Below are positions 12,512 through 24,819 of a stretch of DNA of 64,000 nucleotides, piece by piece. The notes beneath the pieces were generated by a model. The model was not told where the DNA came from, did not search any database, and saw only the letters and a program-made list of their open reading frames with translations. A program made the position numbers and the translations under genes. Origin of the DNA: Antennarius striatus (lineage: Eukaryota; Chordata; Actinopteri; Lophiiformes; Antennariidae); the NCBI RefSeq assembly GCF_040054535.1, contig NC_090797.1, positions 751,001 to 815,000 of the forward strand, in the 5' to 3' direction. Numbering within the stretch: position 1 is the first letter of the stretch; the number at the start of each line of letters is the position of its first letter.

Positions 12512-12734
12512 AACTAGATCCAAACTGGATTCAAATCTACATCTAAACTAGATCCAAACTGGATTCAAATCTACATCTAAACTAGATCCAAACTGGATTC
12601 AAATCTACATCTAAACTAGATCCAAACTGGATTCAAATCTACATCTAAACTAGATCCAAACTGGATTCAAATCTACATCTAAACTAGATCCAAACTGGAT
12701 TCAAATCTACATCTAAACTAGATCCAAACTGGAT
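12512..12734. repeat. 34-bp minisatellite, about 6.5 copies
   Basis: The unit starts AACTAGATCCAAACTGGATT and continues TCAAATCTACATCT. Copies are nearly identical, so the array is recent or homogenised. Spacing of 34 bases was counted between the CTAGA of successive units. Confidence 0.95.
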
Positions 12735-12759
12735 TACTGTACCAAAAAATCCAGAACTG

Positions 12760-12850
12760 CAGTAATCCCTCGTTCCTCGCGGTTAATGCGTTCCAGGAAT
12801 ACCCTTGAAAAACCAGATTCTGCAATAAAGCGACAAATTATTTATTTTAT
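12760..12850. mobile_element. DNA-transposon-like end fragment
   Basis: CAGTAATCCCTCGTTCCTCG followed by CGGTTAATGCGTTCCAGG resembles the terminal sequence of a common interspersed vertebrate DNA element. The family is not certain and no matching opposite end was found. Confidence 0.35.
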
Positions 12851-13547
12851 TATTTAATGTAATTTAAACGTTCATGAGCCCCCCCCCCATACTGATATTA
12901 AACCACCTTCTATCTGTATTACCTTTTCCCACACTCTTCTATGAGTCTCTGAATGCATCACACTTACAGATAATGTCAGCCAAAACTGGATCCAGATTAC
13001 GTTCCAAGTTAGATTTAAAACCTGATCCCAAACGACAACATTGAAGTTTTATTCAAACGTCTGAATCTTTATTTAAAGAGCAGTTCATTCGTCCTTCATC
13101 CGTTCGTTCATTCGTTCTCACAGCAGGAGGTGTGTGAATCTAAATTTGGTGATCAAACACTCACATCTTCTGCGTCTCCTCCTCTCCTCTGTTCTCTCCT
13201 TCTGTTTCTTCACCTCCTCTCTCCTCCTCTTCCTCCTCTTCCTCCTCTTCCTCTATCTCTCCTCCTGACTTCTTCTCGTCTCTCCGTTCTGAACTGACAG
13301 AAACTTTTTTCTCCTCCTCTATAAAAAGCCTCCCCATCCAAACGGCATCATCCTCACCTCCTCGCTCTCTCTCTCTGCCGCTGCGCTCTGATTGGCTGCC
13401 GGTGGGCACTGACGCAGGAGCCCCTCCCATCTCCCTCACCTCCTCTCAGCAGGTTGTTTCTCTTTCACCTCTTTGTCTCTTCTTCTGTGGTGTTTGTCTC
13501 CGCCTATCGACGAGAGCTGATCACATGATCGATCAGCTGACTGAGAT

Positions 13548-13602
<55 letters not shown>
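13548..13602. repeat. (AATC)n tetranucleotide microsatellite
   Basis: About 13 perfect AATC units. Confidence 0.95.
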
Positions 13603-14190
13603 TCCAGATCTTTTCTTTATTAGAAAGTCTTTATTTGTTAATTAAAAATGAAAAAAGTGCGACGACTCGTTTATGGGATGTGTGTCAATAAAGTTTTATG
13701 TCAGAACTTCTTATTAGGTCTTTATTTAAAACAAAACCAGACGTCTGATGTCATGTTTTTGTTTTTGTTTTTGTTGTTTTTGTCTACAAAAAAGGCGGGA
13801 ACCAGAGTGGGTGTGTCCTCGTGACATCACTTTTCTTGAAGGAGTTGGTGTCACGGAGGCGTTTTCAAAAGTTCTCTATCCGGGAAACGAAGAGCTGACG
13901 GTGTCTGGGTGAAGCTGTTGCCATGGTAACGACCTCACGACCTTACGGACAAACATCAGGTAGAAGAAGAAGAAGCTCCTTCGGCACAGCTGTGATGTGT
14001 TTGAGGACGACGCTGTGGTATTGATTGGCTGCACTCTGATGAAGTGATCAATCGGCCTCACAGCAGGAGCCAATTATGTGTGAACGTCAGCCAATCAGCA
14101 GCAGCGACACAACACAGGTGTCCCACGTCACCTGAAGGCATCTCTTCCCATAAATCACTGAGAGGATCCGTCAGCAGAGAGAAGCGGCAT

Positions 14191-14205
14191 GCTGCCCCCT
14201 AGTGG
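14191..14205 (-). promoter_or_regulatory. CTCF-like motif
   Basis: The reverse strand reads CCACTAGGGGGCAGC, a full match to the CTCF core CCASYAGRKGGCRSY. It lies about 870 bases upstream of the tspan8-like start. Motif only; occupancy is unknown. Confidence 0.4.
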
Positions 14206-15059
14206 CCCCATCCGGAGCCACGGCCCAATAATCAATGTGAGTATTAATTATTGGCTATAATGGAAGGCAGATTCTCACAACACAAACAGTTGCCCTGGCG
14301 CCCACAACAAACTACAATAAGGTCAGCTGACATCTCAACCAGAGGTGATGACTCATCATTCTCTAAACATGACTCATCATATGATTTGTGCAACCAAAGG
14401 CCACAATTAGCAAGAAGCAGCTAACAGCTAGTCACGGTAGCAGGTGTTAGCAGTTAGCAACTATTTGCAGTTAATAGATAGCAGTGTTCGCGGCTAGTAG
14501 CAGTTAGCCAGGTTTGCTAGCCTTTCATGCCGGCGTGATGATGTCACATGATGATGTCACAACTGGATCAAAACAACGGAACTTCAGCAGGAAAATAAGG
14601 TGACGTGAAATCTGATTATTATTATTATTTACATCAAAATGTGAATTTATCTAAACAAACAAATTATTAAGAAGTTTTAATATTCTCTAAATTTTGATTA
14701 TCTAAATTTTAAATCAAATATTTATTATCTGATTACTTACATTATATTTTAACAATTTTGGATTTTAAAAAAAATATATAATAAATTTAGATATTTTTAA
14801 AGAAAAAATCGTTATTAAGGAATTCCTCTTCATCAAACCTTCATCTCCCAGTGGGAGGGGGGGTAGGAAGTAAAGGGAGGAGACACTATGGGAAAGCAGA
14901 AGGTGTGGGGCCGGCGGGGGAAGGGCCAGCCGAGCCAGCCAATGGGAGCGCTCCCTCGGGGACAGGAAACAGGTAGAACTGGCCGGTCCGGCTGCAGGGA
15001 GTCTCTGTTTCTGCTGAACGAGTCGAGAGCGAGACGCCGAGGAAGAGGAAGAGCTGAAG

Positions 15060-18000
15060 ATGGCCGTGAACAAATGCATCAAATACCTCCTGTTCTTCTT
15101 CAACCTGCTGTTCTGGGTGAGTCTGGACCCCAAAGCCCCCCCCCTCCGCCACACAGCCACACTCTAAGGCTCTGATTCAGCAGGTGCGTTTGATGACCTC
15201 ATCAGGTCACGTTTAACCGGGTGGGGTTCATTTGGATTCATCTCAGTCTTTCAACTTTGACAAACTTCTCAGTTTCCCGTCGACCAACATGTTTCCACGC
15301 GTGTTTGTTTACTGTTTGTTGTTTGTGTTTACTTCTAAACGGTGCGTTGTGATCGGATGGCCAATCACAACGCCAATCTCCTTCTGGATCTGACCTCTCG
15401 ACCTCCCGGGTGTGTGTGTGTGTCGGTCGTCGGGGGTCGCCCGTCGGGACGCGGCGACTCCTTCCTGTCCCTGGGGTTCAAACATTAACCCGGTTTCAGG
15501 GCGTGGCCGCGGCGCCCTGCAGCGGCTGAGCGCGTCCTGATGGATGTTGTGTCAACAAAGTTGGGAAAACAAAGTTTCCCAACATTCCTTGCTGTTTCCA
15601 CACACAGACCCAGACGTGTTGGCTAACCGTTAGCGCGACTCATCCTCAGGTTGTTGCTCAACTCCGGCGTGAAGGAGGTGTTCATGGGTGGGGGGGGGGT
15701 TCAGCTGAATGAATGAATGAATGAATGAATGAATTCAGGCTAATTTGCCGCCAAACAACGTGAGGCTAATTTGTTTAGCACATGCTAATTGAAAGATATC
15801 TCCTCGTGCTAAGTTTGAGTAACGCTGAGTCATGAAAGACAAGTGAGCAGATCTGTAATTAGTGAGCACATGTTTTCAATTCAACTCTACATGCTACGCT
15901 ACGCTACGGTAAGCTAAGCTATGCTAAGGCCCCTTCACTGGGACAGCTGAACAAGATCACAGCATGAGCTAACAGCTAGGTTATCATTTCATTTGTCTGA
16001 CGTTGTATCTCCAATTCGTGCAACATAAAATTACCAAAATGTAGGCTAACAGGTTAGCTCAGCTGCTAACAGAACACTGAGTTCAGTCTTAGGAGGAGGG
16101 GCTTATGATAAATAAAGTTAAATAAAAAATGGTGACATTTTGATTTCTGTCAGAACGGAACGCCACCTTTGGCTCCGCCCATCTCCCTCAGATTCATGAG
16201 TTGTTTACAGAAATGATGTAAAATCAATGTAAAGCCGATTTGGGCCCCCAGGGGACCCGATCATTTCATGCAAATGGCGTGGTGTGTGAAATAATTTGGT
16301 TTGAATTCTATTTGTAGCCGTCGGCGTTTCCCAGGCTTCAGTGGAGAAAAATGAACCAATCATGAGTGACGCCACATTAGCGCCTGTTAGCGCTCTATTT
16401 CTGTATCAATAATAATAATAATAATAGATGCTGCATTCAGGGACCGGTGCTGTAGAGGAGAAAAGATGATCAGACAAACAGCTCCACAGCAAAACATAAA
16501 CCCAGCTAGCTAACATGTTAGCTTCAGACTGTATGCTAATGTAGCATATCGCCAATTTAAAAGAAAAAAAACTGATATTTAATCGGATTCATCAATTAGT
16601 GAGTTAATGTTAGCCTGTGCAGCTAACTTTGTTTCCATGGAAGCATCCAGCAGCAAAATATTAAATGTGTTTAAAAAAAACTGAAGGTGGTTTTTAAAGA
16701 TTTATCTTTTTATATTTATTAAAGTTAAAATAATCTCAAATTTGCATTTTTCCACTATTAGCATTAGCCTGAAGACTCAAATGGATGCTAACCATTAAGA
16801 CACCTAAAGTCTTGATGGGGGGGGGTGGGGTTGTAGTGAGACAGGTGTTGTTTACCGCCCGTCTGGATGACTGTTGGTCGCCGTGGCGACACGGGGGTCT
16901 GTGATCCTGGGGCGACTCCAGGTTGCTCAACGAGTCGTTGCTGCCTGTGAGTCAGAGCCGAGGAACGCGCCGCCCCACCCTCACCGCACGGTTATTGTTA
17001 TTGTTTGATTGGGTTTCTACAGGAGCCCAGCAGGGACAGAAAGGCATAAGGGCCCCGGGGCCAACAGTTATATTTATTATTTATATTTACCTCTAACATC
17101 AGAAAAATGTATCCAGATTACCTCACGTTACTTTGTTACTGTCAGTTACTGCTAACAGTACTTGGTTACATTACCTCGTGTCATGTGATGCGTTCAGGTG
17201 TCAGACAGACGTGCAGTAAAACAGAGGATAAGTGAAAGAGAGAAATGGTGTCTATTTTTAGGTCAGCGGTGGAACCAGAGCCGGATCTGGTTTTATCTGA
17301 TTTCCCATGATGCTCGGCGCTCCGACAGCCAACCCCAGAGGCTGATGGGGGAGTGTCCCACTGGGCGGAGCCTCTCTGTCATTCCAGCGACCTTCGCTCC
17401 AGTGAAAGCTGCTCGGGTCACGTTCCCTCAGGCTCAACCTTAGAACCGGGTGGAACAGGAGCGAGGCTGAGGCTCCGCCCCTTTTTCTAATGTTGCTGAA
17501 AATCGAGTTCAGAGTTATTAACCCCTTCATGCTCCAAGTTTAGCTTCTTCACCTCATTAGCAGGGCTGGTAAACGCTGGGATGTACTTTATTTTGGATGA
17601 CCCCTGATGAAGGTGTCTTCTTATTGGTCCTCGACTTTCTGATGCATTTAAAAACATCAGAAGCTCGCCGCCAAACCCGTTTGAATTGTCCCACACTCGT
17701 CCAAATACTTTAGGCTGTGTCATTTACCTGAGGGCGGAGCTTAATGGTCACGCCCATGTTTACCTGTTGTCCCCTCCCCCACAGATCAGCGGCTGCATCA
17801 TCCTGGGCGTGTCCATCTACCTGAAAGTCAGCCAGAAGGGAAACCAGGTGAGAAGCGTGAAAACGCCACACGACTCAGTTTAGGTCCCAATGTTATTTTC
17901 ACACTTCCTGCTTCGTACTTCCTGCTTCCTGTCTCCAGATCACCAATGAATCTTTTCCGGGCGTCGACCTGCTGATCGCCATCGGCGTCATCATCATGGT

Positions 18001-18479
18001 GCTGGGTTTCCTGGGCTGCTGCGGCGCCATCAGAGAGAACCGCTGCCTGCTGCTGCTGGTGGGCGTGGCCACTGGGCGGCCTCACGCTCTGATTGGCTGT
18101 TTTAGGACGAATATTTAGATTTTACATGTTAATAACTGTATCAGTCCCCTAAGGGAAATTATTACAGATTACATTCATTCCTGATGGAATGAATCCACTT
18201 TTAATCCCTGAGTTCAGCCTCACAGGCGTCTGTCTGACAGGAAGTGATGTCAGAATTTTATCAATAACTGAATGATTTTTGGACAAAGATGATATTTTGT
18301 CGTCTTAATGTTATGATTAATCCCCCCCCCCCAGTTCTTCATCAGCCTCCTCATCATCTTCATCCTCCTGTTGGCGGCGGGGATCGTGGGCGCCGTGGAC
18401 GAGAACAAGGTACAACAGGAAGTGACATAATTGTCATGTCACCCGCCCGCTCCATGGCTCATCATTGAGAGGTTCATGA

Positions 18480-18523
<44 letters not shown>

Positions 18524-18628
18524 AGGTGAAGGACTTTGTGAAGGAACGTCTGGAGAAGAACTTCAGTCCTCTGTCGGATCAGAAGCAGAGCGTGAAGGAT
18601 GACCTGGAGAAACTACAGCGGGAGGTAC

Positions 18629-18698
<70 letters not shown>

Positions 18699-19338
18699 AC
18701 TAGAGGGTGCAATAGGAAGGGTTTTACTCTTCCAGTCCAACAGTTGATGATGCTGATGATGTTCTTCACATACAGCTGAAGTGTTGTGGTCTCCTCAACG
18801 GCCCGTCTGATTGGACCCGGATCCCGGACTCCTGCCGCTGCAACGCCACCGACGCGGACTGCTCGTCCTCCAGGGTTTACTCCACGGTGAGCGCCGGCCC
18901 TTTAAGTAGCATCACGTGACGCGTCATGTTTCTAAGCGATGATGTCATTGTCTCCCCCCTTCAGCCCTGCTACGAGAAAATCGTGCAGCTGCTGGAGCAA
19001 CACATGGAGGTGGTTCTGGGAATCGCCTTCGCCATCGCCATCCTGCTGGTCAGCACTCTCAGATTTATTTATCTATTTAATTATTTAATTCATTTAATTT
19101 ATTTATTTAATTAATTTATTTCTACTATGACACAAACTGACATGCTGTAATTTGTTTCATATATGACAAGATATTGAGTAATTCAAATAATTTAATTTCG
19201 ATAAGTGCTTTTATTTTGAAAGCTGACAGGAAGTTTGTACTGACTGTTTCCTGTCTATAGATTTTCGGTATGGTCTTCTCCATGATCCTCTACATCCAGA
19301 TCGGCAGGAAGGACGCCGTCACCACCACCACTACGTAA
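15060..19338 (+). CDS. tspan8: Tetraspanin-8-like protein, complete, 8 coding exons
   Basis: Four-pass membrane scaffold that organises tetraspanin-enriched microdomains with integrins and other partners. Exons: 15060-15116, 17785-17847, 17939-18058, 18335-18409, 18526-18624, 18776-18886, 18965-19048, 19261-19338. All introns are phase 0 and the product is 228 aa. TM1 is [22 protein letters not shown]2 leads into [18 protein letters not shown], a tetraspanin hallmark, and TM3 is [17 protein letters not shown]. The large loop carries [13 protein letters not shown], then SCRC, DC and PCY, giving the expected six cysteines. TM4 leads to [12 protein letters not shown] and a TTTTT tail. The [10 protein letters not shown] and QIG ends resemble TSPAN8 most closely. 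AATAAA at 19469 is a likely polyadenylation signal. Exon 5 sits between (TG)n and (CA)n tracts. Exact orthology among fish tspan8-like copies is inferred. Confidence 0.88.
15117..17784. other. Large first intron of the tspan8-like gene
   Basis: A 2.7-kb intron, much longer than the others in this gene. It holds (TGAA)n at 15707-15733, GCTAAC-rich stretches (15890-15930, 16490-16640), a short (ATA)n tract near 16410 and no visible exon. First introns often carry regulatory elements; none could be named. Confidence 0.6.
18483..18520. repeat. (TG)n tract just before the exon 5 acceptor of the tspan8-like gene
   Basis: About 19 TG units run straight into TACAG at the splice acceptor, replacing a normal pyrimidine tract. 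Confidence 0.95.
18630..18697. repeat. (CA)n tract just after the exon 5 donor of the tspan8-like gene
   Basis: About 34 CA units begin five bases after the GT donor of exon 5. They are complementary to the (TG)n tract upstream of the same exon. Confidence 0.95.
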
Positions 19339-20871
19339 AACAACACGGCCACGCCCCCTGGCTAACTACAGCAGCCAATCAGCAGCGCCGAAATAACTGT
19401 GTAGGTGGGGCTTTTATAATTAATTTTATTGAGAAGGAACACGGATTATTTTTGTCTTGAACTACAGAAATAAAGCTGAAGCCGTTATTTTAGTAAACAA
19501 GACATCAAAGCCTCACGTTTTGTTTATATTTACAGGAAACGCGACTTTTGTTATTTACATTTAGCATTTTAACAAAAAAATAATTCAACTCGTCCCTGAT
19601 GTCATGTGACTTCAAAAAAAAGGAAAGTCTGACTAAACGAATACAATTTTCAAATCCCTGTGGAGTATATGAAAGCCTGTTAGCCTAGCCTAGCCTATGA
19701 ACGCCTGTTACTGCCAAACAAAAATGTGTCGATAAAGTTATGTTTGATAGAAATTCTCATTCATCTAAAAACTGCACTGATTTTAATACAGGTGAATTTT
19801 CTTTGCAATCAAAGGATTTTAAAAGTACTAAGCGTTTGATGTTAAGCGTGTTAGCAGAGCTTTAACATTTTTTTTCTCTTTTCTGATGTAAATTTTTTGG
19901 TCTGTTCTAAAAATCATTAAATATTGTTTAATTTTGTCAGGAATAGGCCACCGTACTTTACATCCACCTTACGTCGGGGCTAATCTTAGATAATTTAGAA
20001 TATTCCTCAGGACATTTATTTTCGGGCGTCTGCTTTTAAATTTAGAAATTGCATTTTTATTGTTTTTACTTTTTCATGCTTGGATTTAGTTTGGGATATC
20101 AAGTGTCATACTTTTTTATTTCTTACCTGAAAAATACAATAAAATTATGATGGATGAAAACAAACATCGTGATCTTGATTTTATTTCAATTAATATTTTC
20201 CGTTTCCTCATAAAATACAATAAGGAATCTCCGGACCAATAGGGGGCAGCGTATTGACAGAGGAACCGCTAACAGCTGCTTGTTGGCGTCTTGTCTTTGA
20301 CTTTAGTGCTAGCCACCATTAGCTCAGTCAGTCATGCAGCTGTTGGACCCGGGTCCAAACAGGAACCAAACCTAGTGGTGAAAAGTGGTACTGCAAGACG
20401 AAACGGGTTGGCGCTAGCAGCTTAGCAAGTTAAACCAATCTCTATAGAAACCTTTCCCCTCATTCTGTGTGTAATATTCTTTAAACAAATAATAAATATA
20501 GCTGTTTAATCCCTTGTGAGGACATAAATATCCCTATTTTATTTTTTAAACTCCCATAAAATGTTCTGGATTAAAACGGACCTCAGTTCGTCTCCAGCTG
20601 TCTGGAGGGGGGGAAAAAAAGGAAGACAAAAAAAGCCTGATTTAACTCTGATATTCCTCTTTAAAGATGTTTAAGATGTTCTCAGGCGGAGTTGATGCTA
20701 ACGATAGCAACCAGGCTAACAGTGCGGCGCCCCCTGGAGGCTGTGATGTTAAACACACGTGTGAAACCGAGGCGCCATCCTCCAACGATGTTTATAAAAC
20801 GATGACGGATGAAAATGTTCCAGCTGTCTTCATTGACACCATCGCTGCTTTGGCTCACGTCCAGGATATTT

Positions 20872-20905
<34 letters not shown>

Positions 20906-21511
20906 CTGCTCCATCGACCCTTAAGTTATTTTTAGTCTAAAGTCAACACAAAGCTTCTTCTGGATTCCTCCCTTTTGTTTTTTCTGGTGGAAGAAAACGA
21001 TTTTATTCATTTTATTCCTCAAATGTTTTCAAGTTTGTTTGTTCTCCCTCTTTTTTTGACAACTTACTTTAATGTCCAGCTTGTGTTCCCCTGAAATGTT
21101 TTAATCCTTCTTCTATAATATGATTGTTGTTATTATTATCCACACAGGGGTGGGGTCTTGCTGTCAGGTGACTCCCCAGGCTCCGCCCCCCACACAGGAG
21201 CAGCCGTGTGATTGGACGATGTTTCTGGACAGAGGGACGTGTTTGTTTTGTTTGTTGCTGTTTTATAAATAATCATGACATTTGTTCTGTTCTTCATCCT
21301 CGTCTCCTCCTCCCTTCCTTCCTTTCCATCGTCCTTTTGCTTCCTTCATCCACTCATCACTCGTTCCTCCGTTGCCGGGGGCAACGTGTCTTCTCCTCTT
21401 CTCTCCTCCTTCTTTCCCATCTTCTCCTCCTCTCATCTCCAGCTGATCTTCCTAACTTGGTCATGTTCTCTGCTCCACCGCCAAACAGTTGTGAGATTTA
21501 AACAACATCCA

Positions 21512-21602
<91 letters not shown>

Positions 21603-21631
21603 TCTGGTCTCTGTTCTCTCAGACGGCGGTC
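19339..21631. other. Intergenic region between the first and second tetraspanin genes
   Basis: It begins with the 3' UTR of the tspan8-like gene (AATAAA at 19469-19474). The rest is AT-rich, with a near-CTCF motif at 20236-20250 (one mismatch), (CA)n at 20871-20902 and a long (CA)n at 21512-21599. A 68-codon frame at 20667-20873 has no recognisable similarity and is not called. Confidence 0.6.
21512..21599. repeat. (CA)n microsatellite upstream of the second tetraspanin start codon
   Basis: About 44 CA units. They are followed by CTCTCAG, a likely acceptor of a 5' UTR exon ending 33 bases later at the ATG. Confidence 0.95.
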
Positions 21632-22409
21632 ATGGCTCGCTGCAGCAGTTACCTACGAGGACTCTCCATCTGTGTCACTGTGCTGCTGCTGGTAAGCTCA
21701 CGGCTAAAAGCTAACTGCTAACTGCTAAATGCTAACTGCTAACTGCCTGTTGATGATGACTTCATTAAAGGTTAACTATTTATTCACCTTCACTGACCTG
21801 TTCTAAAGTTTTCTACCGAAATGTGTTTAAACTTTGCTGTAAACACTAAAAACGACGTTTTCATGACAGTTTTTTATGATTCATGAATTTAAATGACAGA
21901 AAACTCTGAAGCAGCTTTTATACATCACTAGTTTCAATTAATTTGAATGAAAACAACAGCTGCTGTTTCCCTTTGGATGTAAACTAGTGTAGTACATCAC
22001 AGTATTGTTCAGTATTCCATAATGCAGTATTACATGGTATTGTATAGCATAGTAGAGTACAGTACAAACCTTCATTTAACTCAAAGATTTCTTGTCTCCA
22101 GGTGTCGGGGGTGGTGATGATCGGGGTGGGGTTCTCCCCCATCGACGGAAACACACCTGTAGCTGAGGTAACGTGTGTGTGTGTGTGTGTTAGTGTGTGT
22201 CAAATATAAAACAAATCCGATCCAGATGAGAACCGGTTCTGGTTCTGGTGTGTGATGACATCATCCTGGCCCCTCCCAGCTGTTCGACCAGCTGTCCAGC
22301 AGCGACGGTCTGCTGGTCCTGCAGGTGTTTGGTCCGGTCACCGTGGTTCTGTCCATCCTGGGGGTCTGCGCCACCACGCTGGACATCAAGACCCTACTGC
22401 TGGTGGTGA

Positions 22410-22481
<72 letters not shown>

Positions 22482-23970
22482 ACACAGAGGGCGGGGCTAA
22501 CCTGTCACGTCTCCTCCAGTTCTCGGCGTTGATCTTCGTGGAGTTTGTGGCTCTGATGATCGTCGCCTCGCCGCTGGTTCAGGTTCAAGCTCAGGTAAAT
22601 CCTCCCCCAGCTGTGTCACTTCAAGCCTCTGCTACCTCCTGCTGGTGGCAATGATCTGGCTGTATCCCCATTGAGTTCTGGCAACACTGCCCCCGATGGG
22701 TTGTTGCGGTACTGCCCCAGTTTGAACAAAGTTAAAGACCTTAAAGTTCAAAACACAGTAATTTTTTCTTTATGCATGATTTCAACAAATTTATACTTAA
22801 TATTCATTGTTTTTATTTAAAAATATAGTAATTGAATACATAAAGCTTTTGGAATGAAAACGAATCTTTATTTGCGGTTCGTCCCATTTCTTTTGTCATG
22901 GTTGTTCTGTATCAGATGGACGGCGCCGTGGACGAAGTGTTCCTGAACGTCACGCCGCTGCACCGGCAGGAAGATTACATCCAGAACGAGCTGAGAAAAC
23001 TCCAGGCGTCAGTAAGAAACCAAAAATACCATAAATCTGGCCTAGACAAGCCTATCTTAGCCCAGCCTATATCAACCTAGCGTAGCCTAACCTTGTCTAA
23101 CTCAATCTAGTCTAGCCTAGCCTAGCCATTATTGCTAACTCCCGTCTGTTTCTCAGGACTCGTGTTGCGGTCTGAGGAGTTTTGAGGACTGGGAGAACAA
23201 ACTTCCTGATTCGTGTTTCTGTAAGCCGCCGACTCCGCCCCCCGCATCCGACCTGCAGCCGACGTAAGAAACGCGTCTCGTCTTTTACAGAAGTTTATTT
23301 TATTCTTGAAACAAATGAATTTTCCTGTTTAAGTGAGTAAGTTGAGAAAATTAAATAGAAATAATTAATTTAAAGATTGTTTTATTTAATTTCATTGCAG
23401 CAGACAGAAATTATTAGTCATATGTTGACGATGATGTAATCTCACGGAGGAGTGGGGGCGTGTTCTCTGAGGTTGTTGTTGTTTACGTCTTCTTCTCTGG
23501 TTCCCAGCCCGGTGGGCCCCTGTGTGACGCTGGACGGGGACCTTCCTACTCCGACCCCCCGACCCACGGATCAGCTGTGGGTTCACTCCAAGGTGCCGCC
23601 GCCCGACCTCTTCCTGTCCTCCTGTTGTGTTTTTATGACACGTGTTTACCCTATGATGCGAGACTGACTGTTGACCTTTGACCTCTGGCAGCCCTGTGGG
23701 CCCATCCTGAAGAGCTACCTCGGCTTTCCCATCAAACTCAGGATCGGGATCATTTCTGCCCTCGCCACCATCGAAGTAAGAAACGGATCTTCTTTCCTAT
23801 CTGTACCGTCACACACACGTTGTAACGTGTGTGTGTATGTGTTTCAGATGGCGGCCATCGCTCTGTGTCTGACGTTGGGTCTGGAGCAGCACTGGAAAAC
23901 GCCGCCGGTAGAAACGGTCGTGGATGATTTCGACAGAGTGAAGTATCAGCCCAAACCTACGCTCACCTGA
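21632..23970 (+). CDS. Divergent tetraspanin, complete, 9 coding exons
   Basis: Four-pass membrane protein of the tetraspanin family; the subfamily is not clear. Exons: 21632-21691, 22102-22167, 22280-22405, 22520-22594, 22916-23011, 23157-23263, 23508-23592, 23692-23775, 23848-23970; product 273 aa. TM1 is LSICVTVLLLVSGVVMIGVG, TM2 lies around VFGPVTVVLSILGVCATT, TM3 is LIFVEFVALMIVASPLV and TM4 is IISALATIEMAAIALCLTLG. The large loop has DSCCGLRSFEDW and DSCFCK, then PC twice: six cysteines. A Pro-rich insert (PTPPPASDLQPTPVGP) is split by the only non-phase-0 intron. The cytoplasmic TM2-TM3 loop lacks the usual CCGA pattern of the neighbouring gene. Exons of 75, 96 and 84 bases match those of the other two tetraspanins here, so tandem duplication is likely. 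Exon 3 is bracketed by (TG)n and (CA)n. The acceptor-like CTCTCAG before the ATG suggests a 5' UTR exon. Confidence 0.8.
22410..22480. repeat. (CA)n tract just after the exon 3 donor of the second tetraspanin gene
   Basis: About 35 CA units begin five bases after the GT donor. The preceding intron has a (TG)n tract at 22171-22191. Confidence 0.95.
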
Positions 23971-24476
23971 CGCCCGATAATCAATAACCGATCGTCAATA
24001 ATCCACATGTCTGCTAAGTCATTTTAAAGCTTCCTGTGTTTGTTTGGAACATAAATGGGTTTAACGTGTGATGGGCTGTTGCTCATTATGACTTCACAGC
24101 AGACAGGAAATGGATCGCCTCTCAGGGGCGGAGCTTCCTCTGCTGACATCATCCTCTTGCTGTGTTTTCCTGACAAAAATATTTATTTCTGCATTAATTT
24201 TTAAATATTCAAAATGTTTTTGTTGTTCAAGTCACATCACAAAATAAAAATATCAAACCATAAATAATAATGCATTGTATAATTTTTATATATTTCTGTC
24301 ACTAAATCACTGAACTCATTAGCATTGTCGCTCCTGCTGTAGCTAAAACATTTCCACACAAAACAAATCTGACAACGTGGAACACAACAGTTTTCAAAAC
24401 TCTTCAATGGAGTTGAGGATCCTGACAAACATGAAATAAAAGAATTAATTTATAATTACTTTATTTAAAAAAATCT

Positions 24477-24790
24477 CCAGTGAGATGACATCATTTACTG
24501 ACAGCTGGCGTGACGTTGTGCCTCAGTTTCTGTAATCCAACCCGACACCTGTTGATTGTCAATAAAGATTGATTTGAATGCTGCTCCGGTGCAGGAAGTG
24601 GTTCGTTTTCAGGCGGAAGTTCTTTATCAATCGACTTAAAAATGTAAAATGAAAAATACAACAACAATAATGATAAAAATATTATAATAATAATATCTTT
24701 ATCATAGTTGTTGTTGTTTTTTCTGTTACCTCTAATTATTAGTGTATTTTTTGTTATTATTTACGTATTTCAACACTACAGGTCATTCAA
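24477..24790 (+). repeat. Copy A of an inverted dispersed segment of about 310 bp
   Basis: It aligns by eye with the reverse complement of 38705-39035. Shared anchors in order are TTTACTGAC, GATTGTCAATAAAGATT, GAATGCTGCTCCGGTGCAG, GCGGAAGTT, AAAAATGTAAAATG, TTTATCATAGTTGT and GGTCATTCAAT. It lies 500 bases past the second tetraspanin stop and carries an AATAAA. It may be an unclassified mobile element or an old inverted duplication. Confidence 0.65.
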
Positions 24791-24819
24791 TCTTTATTAA
24801 ATACTGTCTCTTTAAGAGA

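Larger units (their letters stand above)
9716..15059. other. Intergenic region between drd4 and the tspan8-like gene (head to head)
   Basis: It holds the upstream regions of two divergent genes. Seen: (CA/TG)n at 9754-9849 and 10349-10447, a 5'-truncated retroposon tail at 11282-11425, a 34-bp array at 12512-12734, a transposon-like fragment near 12760-12850, a CT-rich block at 13170-13260, (AATC)n at 13548-13602, and a CTCF-like motif at 14191-14205. No coding exon is supported. Confidence 0.6.

Noticed and set aside
13161-13439. Glu-rich minus-strand frame of 92 codons
   Set aside because: Produced by a CTC/CTT-rich stretch; no domain, splice context or ATG support.
20667-20873. 68-codon plus-strand frame starting with ATG
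   Set aside because: No recognisable similarity, no promoter or splice context; ends at a CA microsatellite.
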